Source of the DNA: DASZHJ01 sp963735465
GTDB lineage: Bacteria; Pseudomonadota; Alphaproteobacteria; ATCC43930; CGMCC-115725
Length of the DNA stretch: 64,000 nt
Reading direction: 5' to 3'
Assembly: GCA_963735465.1 (NCBI GenBank)
Contig: CAVTLA010000001.1
Location: 2,170,001-2,234,000 of the forward strand
Below, piece by piece: positions 29,047-38,240 of the stretch (position 1 is its first letter; every line of letters begins with the position of its first letter). The translations under genes and the position numbers were made by a program. The notes beneath the pieces were generated by a model. It did not search any database, was not told the DNA's origin, and worked only from the letters and a program-made list of their open reading frames with translations.

Positions 29047-30546
29047 CTACCCCGGCTTCGCCACGTACCCGTATCTGAGATTGCTGCGCGCCGCGCCCTG
29101 GCGCTCGTAGTCGTCCTTCATCTCGGCGAAGCGGTCGTTGATGACGGCGTCCGCGCGGGCCTGGTGCATGTGGTAGAGGCGGAGCGAGTTCTCGGCGAAG
29201 ATCTGGCGCTTCACCTTGCCCTCGGCGGGGCCCAGCGGCTTGAAGCCGTATTTCTTCTGCATGTCCTCGGGGATCTCCAGGCGGCGAAGGCCCTCGATCT
29301 GCCATTGCGGCGATCCCGTCCAGACCGCGTCGGTGCCCCAGACCACGTGGTCGGAGCCGAGGCCCTTCACCAGCGTTCCCATCAGCGCCGCGGAGAGGCG
29401 CGGCTCGGCCACCGCGGTCCAGGCGAAGAGCTGGCCCAGATCGCCGTAGACGTTCTTGACGCCGTATTTGTGCGGGATCTCGGCGAGCTCGCTGACCCAG
29501 GAGATGCGGCCGGTCTGATCCCACTCCGCCATGCCGTCGGCGGGCGGGCCGCCGACCCAGCGATAGCCCGAGTGATAGACGATGAAGTTGAGCTGCGGCC
29601 AGTCCTTCGCCGCCCTACCCACGTCGCTCACGTCGGCGTAGTTCCGCAGGTTCGGGAATTGCTTCTCCGCCGCGGCGGCGAAGAGGCCCTTGTGGACGCA
29701 GACGTTCCTGATGCCGGACTTGGCGAATTTCTCGTAGGCCGGATACATCAGCTTCTCGTCGTCGAGGCGCCAGGGATAGTGGCTCGATTCCTTGTGAGTG
29801 TTGTCGCCGACGGTGTAGCCCTTCCATGAATCGGGCTTGTAGACCTCGACCGCCTTGTCGATCCCCTCGAGCCAGCCGGGCTGGCCGGGCGTCAGGGTGA
29901 AATGGGCGAGCATGCGCCGGGAGCCCGCGGCCTTGTTCACCTTCTCCCTGGTGGCGAAGACCTGCTCCTGGGGGATGAACCAGTCCTGGGGATCGTCGGA
30001 GGGCGAGTTGGTGAGGAGCGCCACCTTGGTGTCGCTGTCGAGATAGATCTCCTTGAAGTAGTTGTCGTACTTCAAGTCGTCGAGGGTCTGCTCCTTGGCC
30101 GCCAGCTCCTTGTTCCAGCCGGCCTTGCCGACCGCGGCGCGCTGGGCCACGAACCCGGTGAGGCGGGTGTCGTCGCGCAGGAAGTGGGTGTGGCAGTCGA
30201 AGACGAACTGGCCCTTGAGCCCCTGGGCGCGCTCCACCGCCAGCTCCGGTATCGATGCCTCCGCCGGTGTCGCCGCGAAGAGATTGCCATAGACCTCGTT
30301 CATCGCCACGAAGGAGGCCGCCATGCCGGCGGCGGTCTGGAAGAAGCGCCGGCGCGAGAGGCCCTGCTGCTTCGCGAGCCGGTCCGCCATCTCGATGAGG
30401 CGCGCCTCGACCTCCTTCTGCTTCGCCGTCTGCGGCACCGGCATGTATTCGTCGCTGGACACGATCTGGGTCGGCACCGGCGAGGGAAACGCCGCTTCCT
30501 CCGCCGGCAGCAGCCTGGACATCTGCTCGTCGCTCAGCATCTTCAT
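29047..30546 (-). CDS. Tat-exported amidohydrolase family protein
   Basis: A 499-residue protein with a late twin-arginine signal, SRRRFFQTAAGMAASF, near residues 64-80, so it is probably exported folded. The TIM-barrel metal site begins FDCHTHF near residue 117. HKG, YHSGYRW and GSDHVVWGTDAVW further along are typical of the amidohydrolase-2 (decarboxylase-like) group. The substrate is unknown. The alpha/beta hydrolase gene lies 49 bases upstream on the same strand and is also a Tat substrate, so the two probably work together. Confidence 0.88.
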   Translation of the reverse strand: MKMLSDEQMSRLLPAEEAAFPSPVPTQIVSSDEYMPVPQTAKQKEVEARLIEMADRLAKQQGLSRRRFFQTAAGMAASFVAMNEVYGNLFAATPAEASIPELAVERAQGLKGQFVFDCHTHFLRDDTRLTGFVAQRAAVGKAGWNKELAAKEQTLDDLKYDNYFKEIYLDSDTKVALLTNSPSDDPQDWFIPQEQVFATREKVNKAAGSRRMLAHFTLTPGQPGWLEGIDKAVEVYKPDSWKGYTVGDNTHKESSHYPWRLDDEKLMYPAYEKFAKSGIRNVCVHKGLFAAAAEKQFPNLRNYADVSDVGRAAKDWPQLNFIVYHSGYRWVGGPPADGMAEWDQTGRISWVSELAEIPHKYGVKNVYGDLGQLFAWTAVAEPRLSAALMGTLVKGLGSDHVVWGTDAVWTGSPQWQIEGLRRLEIPEDMQKKYGFKPLGPAEGKVKRQIFAENSLRLYHMHQARADAVINDRFAEMKDDYERQGAARSNLRYGYVAKPG

Positions 30547-30595
30547 GAGGGTTCTCCCGACAATCGAGTTGATTTTGTTGCGAGCGGTGCCGGCC

Positions 30596-31639
30596 TTACG
30601 CCTCCACCGGCTTGGGCATGGTGAGAAAGCCGTGCATCACGTGCCAGAACTCGCGCCGGTTCAGGCCCAGCACCACCGAATGGGCGGTGCCCGGCAGGAT
30701 CACGAACTGGCGGTCGCCGTTCGGCAGCGCCTTGTAGAAGTCGAAGATGTCGTCGACGGTGGCGATGCCGTCATATTCGCCGCGGATCAGCAGCACCGGC
30801 GCCAGCACCTTGGCGGGATCCGTTACTGGCAGGTTCGCGGTCATGTCGAGATAGGTTCCCGTCGGCACCTGATCGCCGAACTTCAGCTCCTGCTCCGCGA
30901 GGTAGTCGCCCAGCGCCGGATCGGACGTCCCGGGCTTGTCGCGGGTGAAGATGCTGTGGATCATTGCGCTGTCGCGCAGGCGCCGGTTGTGGGTGCGGTA
31001 ATACTCCACCTGCTCGGCGCGCTTCTTGAGGGTCGGCGAGTCCGCGCCCTTGTAGGTGAAAGCGGAGAGAACGAGGCGATCGACGCGATCCGGGCGCGCC
31101 ATGGCGAAGCCGGCGGCGCGGAGCGCGCCCGAGGATTCGCCGAACATGTGCAGCTTCTGCCGCCCGGTCTCCTTCACCACCAGATCGGTGCCGGCCTTCA
31201 GGTCCTCGACGCCGCTGGCGATGTCGGAATTCCCCTCGGTGCGGGACGAGCGGCCATAGTTCTCGTGATCCATGGTCCAGACGTCGTAGCCGAGCTCGGC
31301 GAAAGTGTTCATGACGGAGTATTCGCCGTGCTTGGGCACCGTAAGATCGAAGCTGGGCCGCGCGGAGATCGAGGACCCATGCACCAGGAACAGCACCGGG
31401 AGTTGGCCCTCGCCTGTTTTCGGCGCGCCGACGCGCTTGCGGAAGAGATTGAGGGAGACCGGGCCCTTCTTTGCCCAGTACTCGCCGCTCCAGATCCTGC
31501 CCGGCTTCTCGGGCTTCGTCCCCGCGCCCTGGGCCAGCGCGGCGCCGCTGCGGAGCTCCGCCAGAAGTCCCGCGCCGAGGCCGAGACCCGCGCCCGCGAT
31601 GACGCCGCGACGGGATACCGTGCGATCTTCCTGAGCCAT
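30596..31639 (-). CDS. Tat-exported alpha/beta hydrolase
   Basis: A 347-residue protein with a Tat signal, TVSRRGVIAGAGLGLGAGLLAE. The nucleophile elbow is MFGESSGALRAAG with the serine in GESSG; the oxyanion region is LFLVHGSS. The acid and histidine lie in LIRGEYDGIATVDD and LPGTAHSVVLG. It starts at ATG 31639 behind GGAGG. It is first in a two-gene unit with the amidohydrolase. An esterase or amide hydrolase acting in the periplasm is likely; the substrate is not shown. Confidence 0.87.
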   Translation of the reverse strand: MAQEDRTVSRRGVIAGAGLGLGAGLLAELRSGAALAQGAGTKPEKPGRIWSGEYWAKKGPVSLNLFRKRVGAPKTGEGQLPVLFLVHGSSISARPSFDLTVPKHGEYSVMNTFAELGYDVWTMDHENYGRSSRTEGNSDIASGVEDLKAGTDLVVKETGRQKLHMFGESSGALRAAGFAMARPDRVDRLVLSAFTYKGADSPTLKKRAEQVEYYRTHNRRLRDSAMIHSIFTRDKPGTSDPALGDYLAEQELKFGDQVPTGTYLDMTANLPVTDPAKVLAPVLLIRGEYDGIATVDDIFDFYKALPNGDRQFVILPGTAHSVVLGLNRREFWHVMHGFLTMPKPVEA

Positions 31640-31836
31640 GGGTTTCCTCCGTCCGCCTCTATTTATTTCCGCCAGCATAGACCCGGCGCGGGCAATTGCC
31701 GAGCCCCCTCGTTTATCGCTTGATCGATAAAGCGGTCGGCGGGATCCGGGGCACAACCGCAGGCTGCTACGACCCGTAACGGAAAATCGGCTAGACTGGG
31801 ACTCCGTCGCGGCGTGCCGCCGCGCGCATTTGGAAA

Positions 31837-33375
31837 ATGGCCGCCATGCCTCGCCTCCTGCCGGCAACCGTCCTGCTCCTCGCGGCGATCACGCTGCTGA
31901 CCTCGTCCCTCGCCGTGGCGCAGCCGGCGGAGCGCCGGGCCGAGCGGGCGCAGACGCCGGCGCCGGCGGCCGAGACGCCGCTGCCGGCGGATGTCGTCAC
32001 CACCCACACCTTGAAGCTTCCCGGCGGCGAGCTCGCCTATACCGCCACCGCCGGCGCCCTCACCCTCACCAACGACAAGGGCGAGCACACGGCGGAGATC
32101 TTTTACGTGGCCTACGCCAAGAGCGGCGTGGCGCCGGAGAGCCGGCCGATCACCTTCGCCTTCAATGGCGGACCCGGCGCGGGCTCCGCCTATCTGCACG
32201 TGGGCGCGCTCGGTCCCCGCGTCCTCGACTATGGCGCGGGCCGCGAGCCGCCCTTCACGTCAGGCAAGATCATCGACAACCCCGACACCTGGCTCGATCA
32301 GACCGATCTCGTCTTCATCGATCCCGTCGGCACCGGCTACAGCCGCTCGAGCCTGGCGCCGGACGAGACGCGCAAGGAATTCTGGGGCGTGAAGCAGGAC
32401 CTGGACAGCCTCGGGCAGATCGTGCGCCTGGCGCTCGCCCATCTCGAGCGCTTCGCCTCGCCGGTCTATGTCGCGGGCGAGAGCTACGGCGGCTTCCGCG
32501 CCGCGCGGCTGCCGCGCCAGCTCGGCGCCAGCCAGGGCATCGTGGTGCACGGCTCCGTCATGATCTCGCCGGTCCTCGATATGTCCCTGATCGGCCGCGA
32601 CCCGCTCAACCCCATGCCCTGGGCGCTGCGGCTGCCGTCCTACGCGGCGGTGGCGCTGGAGGGCAAGGGCGCGCTCTCGCCGGCGGCGCTCAAGGACGCC
32701 GAGCACTACGCGCTGGGCGACTACATCGCCGCCCTGGTGACGCCGCCAACGGACGGAGCCGCCGCCGAGCGCTTCTACGGCACCGTCGCCCAGCTCATCG
32801 GCCTGCCGGAGCCGCTGGTGGCGCGCTGGCGGGCAAAGGTGCCCCTCGGCGTCTTCGTCAAGGAGGTCCGCCACGGCGACGACGCGGTCGTGAGCCGTTA
32901 CGACGGCAGCGTCGCCGGCGCCGACCCCTACCCCTCCTGGTATCTCGGCGACGAGGGCGATCCGATCCTCGCCGGCATCAACGCGCCGCTCACCAGCGGC
33001 TTCGTCGCCTATGTCCGGGACGAGCTCAAGTTCAAGACCGACCGGCGCTATCTGCTGCTGAACTTCGACGTCGGCCGGCACTGGGACTGGCACACCGGCG
33101 GTGGCGGCGACGACAGCGACCACGCCAGCGCCGGCGACGACCTGCGCGAGGGACTGGCCCTCGACCCGCGCCTGCGCATGCTGATCGCCCATGGCATGAC
33201 CGACCTGCAGACGCCCTACATGACCAGCCGCTACGTCATCGAGCAGCTGCCGGCGGCGGTGACCCGCAACCGCGTGACCCTGAAGCTCTATCCCGGCGGC
33301 CACATGATGTACCTGCGCCCCGCGTCGCGCGCGGCGCTGCACGCGGATTCAAGGGCGGTCTACGCGGGGGAGTGA
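31837..33375 (+). CDS. Secreted S10 serine carboxypeptidase
   Basis: A 512-residue protein with a signal peptide (LLPATVLLLAAITLLTSSLAVA). Family S10 motifs are ITFAFNGGPGAGSAYLHVGALGPR (oxyanion region), DLVFIDPVGTGYSRS, the nucleophile VAGESYGGFRAARLP, the acid in HGMTDLQTPYMTSRY and the histidine in YPGGHMMYLR. It cleaves C-terminal residues from peptides, probably in the periplasm. It is divergent from the Tat hydrolase pair and convergent with the transporter operon. Confidence 0.93.
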   Translation: MAAMPRLLPATVLLLAAITLLTSSLAVAQPAERRAERAQTPAPAAETPLPADVVTTHTLKLPGGELAYTATAGALTLTNDKGEHTAEIFYVAYAKSGVAPESRPITFAFNGGPGAGSAYLHVGALGPRVLDYGAGREPPFTSGKIIDNPDTWLDQTDLVFIDPVGTGYSRSSLAPDETRKEFWGVKQDLDSLGQIVRLALAHLERFASPVYVAGESYGGFRAARLPRQLGASQGIVVHGSVMISPVLDMSLIGRDPLNPMPWALRLPSYAAVALEGKGALSPAALKDAEHYALGDYIAALVTPPTDGAAAERFYGTVAQLIGLPEPLVARWRAKVPLGVFVKEVRHGDDAVVSRYDGSVAGADPYPSWYLGDEGDPILAGINAPLTSGFVAYVRDELKFKTDRRYLLLNFDVGRHWDWHTGGGGDDSDHASAGDDLREGLALDPRLRMLIAHGMTDLQTPYMTSRYVIEQLPAAVTRNRVTLKLYPGGHMMYLRPASRAALHADSRAVYAGE

Positions 33376-33427
33376 GACGCCGGCGGAAGGTCGCTGTCAC
33401 TTGACGCGGGCAACAATGAGCGGCCTT

Positions 33428-34525
33428 TCAGCGCGTCCGATGCCGGGTTAACGAGCGCTCCATGGTCCGGGCGCTGCGAGCGACCGCCGCGCACATGAGA
33501 TAGTAGACGGCGCCGATGGTGACATAGACCTCGGTGGAATAGCCCGTCCATTCCGGCTTGGTGATGATCATCGTGGCGATACCGGTCAGCTCGAAAAGGC
33601 CGATCACCCCGACCAGGGACGTGTCCTTCAGGAACGTGACGCAGATGCCCGACAGCGGCCGCACGATGATGGCGAGCGCCTGCGGCAGCACGATCTTCCA
33701 TTGAATGGCGAGATAGCCCAGGCCGAGCGCCTTGGCCGCCTCGATCTGGCCTCCGGGGACCGCCTGCAATCCTCCACGGATGACCTCCGCCTGATAGGCG
33801 GCGGCGAATCCGGTGATCCCGATCATGGCACGCAGCACCTTCGGCAGACCGAAACCGCCTTGCAGCAGCAGCGGCAGCATCACGGAGACGAGGAAGAGAA
33901 TGACCACCATCGGCAGGGCGCGAACGCCTTCGATATAGAGCGTGCTCAGGGCGCGAACCGCCAGCAGTTCGCTGCGCCGCCCCAGCGCCAGGACGACAGC
34001 GAAGGGAAGCGCCAGTGGCAGTGACGCGACCACCAGCAGGACCGTCAGAAGCAAACCGCCGGCGATATCGACATCGACGGAACTCAGGCCCGCTTGCGGC
34101 ACGCCGACCACAAGAGCGAAGGCACAGGCGACTGTCACAAGGTTGCCGGGCAAGGCGATCCGCCAGCGTCGCGTCGCCGGGATCAGCAGCAGCGCGATGC
34201 CGGCGAAGACGATCACCAATGCCGCCGCGGCGCGCCAGCGCAGATCGGCGGGAAAGGTTCCGAACAGCAGCAGGTTGATGTTGTTCCAGAGGATCGGCCA
34301 ACAGGCACCGGACGCAAGCCGGCACGCCTCGGCGGATGGTGCCGCGAAGGTCGCATTCAAGAACGCCCAGCTTAGGAACATCGACGCCGCATAGAGCGCC
34401 GCCAGAATCAACGCGATGGTGATGAGCGTATCGACGGCGCTGCCGAACAGGTTCTTGCGGGCCCAGGCGCGGGCTTTCGGCCACGGGACGAGGGGAACAC
34501 CGGTCGTCGACGGCCTAGCGCTCAT
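33428..34525 (-). CDS. Amino-acid ABC transporter permease, AapM-like
   Basis: A 365-residue inner-membrane permease. The EAA loop that contacts the ATPase is QIEAAKALGLGYLAIQWKIVLPQAL. It has the long AapM-type insertion between the first helix and the permease core (SGACWPILWNNINLLLFGTFP). It starts at 34525 and overlaps the AapQ-like gene by 11 bases. It ends the operon; no AapP-type ATPase gene follows, and downstream lies the convergent carboxypeptidase. Confidence 0.9.
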   Translation of the reverse strand: MSARPSTTGVPLVPWPKARAWARKNLFGSAVDTLITIALILAALYAASMFLSWAFLNATFAAPSAEACRLASGACWPILWNNINLLLFGTFPADLRWRAAAALVIVFAGIALLLIPATRRWRIALPGNLVTVACAFALVVGVPQAGLSSVDVDIAGGLLLTVLLVVASLPLALPFAVVLALGRRSELLAVRALSTLYIEGVRALPMVVILFLVSVMLPLLLQGGFGLPKVLRAMIGITGFAAAYQAEVIRGGLQAVPGGQIEAAKALGLGYLAIQWKIVLPQALAIIVRPLSGICVTFLKDTSLVGVIGLFELTGIATMIITKPEWTGYSTEVYVTIGAVYYLMCAAVARSARTMERSLTRHRTR

Positions 34526-35894
34526 GGATCCGAATCCGTTCCTGGTACGCGCCGACGCAGGCGGCGATCGCAAGGCTGACGACGAGATAGATGACGAGGA
34601 CGATCAGCATCACCTCGATCGCCTTGCCGGTCTGATTGAGAACCGTGCGGCTCACCGACACCAGCTCGGGAAATCCGATCACAACCCCGATCGAGGTGTT
34701 CTTGGTGAGCCCGAGGAACTGCAGGGTCGCCGGCGGCAAGATGACGCGCAGCGCCTGCGGCAGCACGATCTGGGCGACGATCCGCCAACGCGGTAGGCCA
34801 AGGGAAAACCCGGCCTCCCATTGGCCCGATGTCACCGAGAGCATGCCGCTGCGCACGATATCGGCGATGAATGATCCGTGATAGAGCACCAGGCCGATCA
34901 GCAGTGCGGTGAATTCCGGACCGACCGTGCCGCCGCCGGTAAAATTGAACCCGTGCAGCTTCGGCACGTCCCAGCCCGCTAGCGCGATCAGCACGATGAG
35001 CGCCCCGCCGACCAAGGCAAGCGTGACGATGACCGGGCTCAGATGCCGATCAAGCCCCGCCCGTCCCGCCGCGAAAATCCGGAGGCCAATATATCCGAGC
35101 GCGATCCCCGCAAGCGGGATCCAAAGCGCTGCCGGAAAATCCGAGATCGTCGGATAGTAGACGCCTCGATTGGTGAGAAACAGCAAGCCACCGATATCGA
35201 CCGCGGAGCGGGCGGACGGAAAGGAATTCAGCAGAAGCGCGTACCAAAACATGACGATCAGCAGCAGCGGCACGTTGCGCAGCAGGTCGGTGAGGCCGCC
35301 GGAGAGCGCCCGCAGCAGCCAGTTGGTCGAGAGCTGGCACAGGCCGAAGACAGCGCCGAAGACGGCCGCCAGCAGGCAGCCGATGACCGCCACATGCAGG
35401 GTGTTGGCGACGCCTGTGAGGATGGCGAAGAGATAGCTGTCGGTCGGCTGGTAGGTTGCCCAATCCGGCGCCGTGGCCGCCGCGACGATTCCGACGGCGA
35501 TGAGCGCGCCGGCGAGCAGGCGCAGGGCCGCGCGCCGGCTCCGCCTCCCGCCGATCCCGTCGCCGCGCCCGCGTACCGACCACAGGAACAGGATAAGTCC
35601 CGCCGGGATCAGGGCGGTGCCCCAAGAGCCCCGCCGCGGGATCGCGATTGTCTCGGCGATCTGGAAACCGGCCTCGTGGCCGAGAAAGCCGAACCCGGAG
35701 CTGACGCCGCGCTGCGCCAGGCCGGAAAGCGCCCGCTCGCTGAGTGCGTATGCGAGTATCGCGATCGCGCCGACCAGGGCGATTTGATAAAGCAACCCGC
35801 GCAGCTTGGGATCGCGCGCCCAGCGCCAGACGTCCAGACCGCCGCCGTGCCGGAGCGGCACGACAGCACCGGGGTCGAAGGATTGCCGGGTCAT
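34515..35894 (-). CDS. Amino-acid ABC transporter permease, AapQ-like
   Basis: A 459-residue permease with about eight hydrophobic segments. The EAA loop is QWEAGFSLGLPRWRIVAQIVLPQALRVILPP. Other AapQ features are GVANTLHVAVIGCLLAAVFGAVFGL and LLRNVPLLLIVMFWY. It is slightly longer than typical AapQ (about 400). It pairs with the AapM-like protein as a heterodimer in the family. It lies 45 bases after the binding-protein gene. Confidence 0.9.
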   Translation of the reverse strand: MTRQSFDPGAVVPLRHGGGLDVWRWARDPKLRGLLYQIALVGAIAILAYALSERALSGLAQRGVSSGFGFLGHEAGFQIAETIAIPRRGSWGTALIPAGLILFLWSVRGRGDGIGGRRSRRAALRLLAGALIAVGIVAAATAPDWATYQPTDSYLFAILTGVANTLHVAVIGCLLAAVFGAVFGLCQLSTNWLLRALSGGLTDLLRNVPLLLIVMFWYALLLNSFPSARSAVDIGGLLFLTNRGVYYPTISDFPAALWIPLAGIALGYIGLRIFAAGRAGLDRHLSPVIVTLALVGGALIVLIALAGWDVPKLHGFNFTGGGTVGPEFTALLIGLVLYHGSFIADIVRSGMLSVTSGQWEAGFSLGLPRWRIVAQIVLPQALRVILPPATLQFLGLTKNTSIGVVIGFPELVSVSRTVLNQTGKAIEVMLIVLVIYLVVSLAIAACVGAYQERIRIHER

Positions 35895-35939
35895 GACCTG
35901 TCACGACCCCACCCGATCGCACGATCGGAAGGCTCGCGG

Positions 35940-36947
35940 TCACCGGAACGGCGCGGGATAGAGTAGCCCGCCGTTGTTCCACAGCGCGTTTTGGCCTCGC
36001 TTGAGCCGAAGAGGGGTCCCTTCGCCCAGGTTTCTCTCGAATATTTCGCTGTAGTTCCCCACGGTCTGCAGGATCCGCACCGCCCAGGCCGCATCCAACC
36101 CCATATCCTGGGCGAAGGAGGCGGTGGTTCCAAGCAGCCGCTGGACCTCGGGATCCTGCGAGCTCTTGCGCAGCTCCTCCACATTCTGGCTGGTGATGCC
36201 TTTCTCCTCGGCGATCATCGTCGAATAGACCGCCCAGCGGACGATGCGAGCCCATTTGTCGTCGCCGTCGGCCGTAACGACCGCCAAAGGCTCCTTGCTG
36301 ATGACCTCCGGCAGGACGACATGTTCTTTCGGATTGGGGAAGTTGGTAATGCGCCCGGCCATGATCGCCACGGATCCCGTTACCGCATCGCAGCGGTTGG
36401 CCTGATAAGCCCGCAACAACTCGTCCTCCGAAGAGAACGTGACTGCCTTGAACTGGAGCCGATTGGCGCGAAACCAGTCGGCGAGGTTGAGCTCGGTCGT
36501 GGTGCCCTGCAGCACGCAAATCGTGGCGCCATTCAAATCCCTGGCGCTCTTGATTCCGGCGGCGGTGTGGGTCACGAAACCCTGGCCGTCATAGAAGGTC
36601 ACGGCTGGAAACTGCAGACCCGAGAATTCGCGGCTTGCGGTGTCGGTGGTCACCATCGACAGCATGTCGACGGTGTTGGCCTGGAGCGACGGAAAGCGAT
36701 CGGTCGCGGAGAGCGGCACCTGCTTCAGCGGTACGCCCACTGCGGCGGCGACCGCGCGACAGAAGTCGATGTCGAACCCCTTGTAGCCGCCGTCAGCCGC
36801 GAGGCTCGAAAAGCCCGGAAAGTTCGTGTAGATGCCGCAATTGAGCGTGCCGCGCTGCTTGACGTTCTCCAGGACGCCGGCCGACGCGTCCGCCGCCGCC
36901 GCGATCAGTGCGGTCATTGCCGCGATAGCCATAAGAGTTCTCGTCAT
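35940..36947 (-). CDS. Periplasmic amino-acid-binding protein, AapJ-like
   Basis: A 335-residue protein with a signal peptide (MAIAAMTALIAAAADASA). The family 3 solute-binding signature is GFDIDFCRAVAAAVG near residue 58, and CVLQGTTTELNLADWF marks the second lobe. It would deliver an amino acid or a related acid to the AapQM-like permeases. It lies between the aminotransferase and the permeases, which points to the aminotransferase substrate as cargo (inference). Confidence 0.9.
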   Translation of the reverse strand: MTRTLMAIAAMTALIAAAADASAGVLENVKQRGTLNCGIYTNFPGFSSLAADGGYKGFDIDFCRAVAAAVGVPLKQVPLSATDRFPSLQANTVDMLSMVTTDTASREFSGLQFPAVTFYDGQGFVTHTAAGIKSARDLNGATICVLQGTTTELNLADWFRANRLQFKAVTFSSEDELLRAYQANRCDAVTGSVAIMAGRITNFPNPKEHVVLPEVISKEPLAVVTADGDDKWARIVRWAVYSTMIAEEKGITSQNVEELRKSSQDPEVQRLLGTTASFAQDMGLDAAWAVRILQTVGNYSEIFERNLGEGTPLRLKRGQNALWNNGGLLYPAPFR

Positions 36948-37019
36948 CGTGCTCCTCCGCTGTTCGCTCGTGTTGATTTGATGCCACCTCCGCCCTTTGC
37001 GGGCGCAGCGTGGATTCTC

Positions 37020-38240
37020 CTATCGGGAGGTCCTTAGAACGCTGGCGAATAAGCCGCACAGCGCGTCCAGACTGGCCTCGCTCAAGCCCGCGATCGAGAT
37101 TCGGCCGTTGCCGAGCATGTAGACGTGATGCATCTCGCGCAGCGTCTTGACGTGATCGGGGGTGAGCCGTGACAGCGCGAACATCCCCACTCCGCGGCCG
37201 ATCGTGGGAAAGAAGCCGGGATCGACCTGGTGCGCCGCCAACCCCTCGGCGAAACGAAGACGCAAGGCATGCAGGCGATCCCGCATCGCCATTACCTCGG
37301 CCAGCCAGAGGCGCTTGAGCTCCGCGTCATTCAGGATCGTGCTGATGATCCGGCCGCCATGGGATGGCGGCGACGAATAGAGCCGGCGCACATAGAGCTT
37401 CGCGCGCTCCACACCGCGCGAGGCGGTGGCCGGCGTCGCGCCGACGACCAGAACCGCGCCGGCGCGCTCGCCATAGAGCGCAAAATTCTTCGAGAACGAG
37501 ACAAGGACAAGGCCTTCCGGGACCACCTGGAAGAAGCTGCGAAGCGCCGCGGCATCCTCATCGACGCCGTGGGCAAATCCGAGATAGGCGGCATCGATGA
37601 CCGGCAGCAGGCCGCGATCGACGACGTGACGGGCGAGATCGGTCCATTGCGCGGCGGACAAGTCGGCGCCGGAGGGATTGTGGCAGCAGCCATGCAGCAG
37701 GACAACGTCGCCGGGCCGCGCCCGCGACAGATCCGCCATCATCTCGTCGAATTGCAGCCGTCCCGATGCGGTCTCGTAGTAGCGGTAGTGATCTATCGGA
37801 AAGCCGACGCTTTCGAAGACGCCGGGATGATTGGGATAGAAGGGCGTGCTGAGCCACAGAGTGGCCTGCGGGAAATGATCCCGGAGGAATTCGGCGGCGA
37901 TGCGGAGCGCGGCGGTGCCGCCGGGAGTATGCATCGCCCGGACACGGCGTTCTCGCACAATGGCGTTGTCCGGTCCCAGGACGAGCTCGACGACAGAGCG
38001 CCGATAGACCTCCTCGCCGAGCATGGGCACATAGGATTTGGAGACCTCCGCCGCCAGCAGCCGCTCCTCCGCGGCCTTGACGCTCCGCAAGACGGGCGTG
38101 CGTCCGTGCTCGTCCTGAAAGACACCGACGACGAGATTGAATTTCTGCGGCGCGGGGTCGTCGCGGAACGACTGATCCAGCCCCATGATCTGGTCGAGGG
38201 GCGCATCCTTGATCGCCTCGAAGAACCGATGGGAGGTCAT
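37020..38240 (-). CDS. Class I aminotransferase (aspartate/aromatic type)
   Basis: A 406-residue PLP enzyme. The PLP lysine is in VLVSFSKNFALYGERAGAVL, and LLHGCCHNPSGADLSAAQW holds the conserved Asn-Pro. The N-terminal LDQIMGLDQSFRDDPAPQKFNLVVGVFQDEHG follows the TyrB/AspC pattern (IGVYKD replaced by VGVFQD). It converts an amino acid and a 2-oxo acid. Its start overlaps the FAH gene stop by four bases. Within this cluster it likely deaminates the imported compound. Confidence 0.9.
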   Translation of the reverse strand: MTSHRFFEAIKDAPLDQIMGLDQSFRDDPAPQKFNLVVGVFQDEHGRTPVLRSVKAAEERLLAAEVSKSYVPMLGEEVYRRSVVELVLGPDNAIVRERRVRAMHTPGGTAALRIAAEFLRDHFPQATLWLSTPFYPNHPGVFESVGFPIDHYRYYETASGRLQFDEMMADLSRARPGDVVLLHGCCHNPSGADLSAAQWTDLARHVVDRGLLPVIDAAYLGFAHGVDEDAAALRSFFQVVPEGLVLVSFSKNFALYGERAGAVLVVGATPATASRGVERAKLYVRRLYSSPPSHGGRIISTILNDAELKRLWLAEVMAMRDRLHALRLRFAEGLAAHQVDPGFFPTIGRGVGMFALSRLTPDHVKTLREMHHVYMLGNGRISIAGLSEASLDALCGLFASVLRTSR

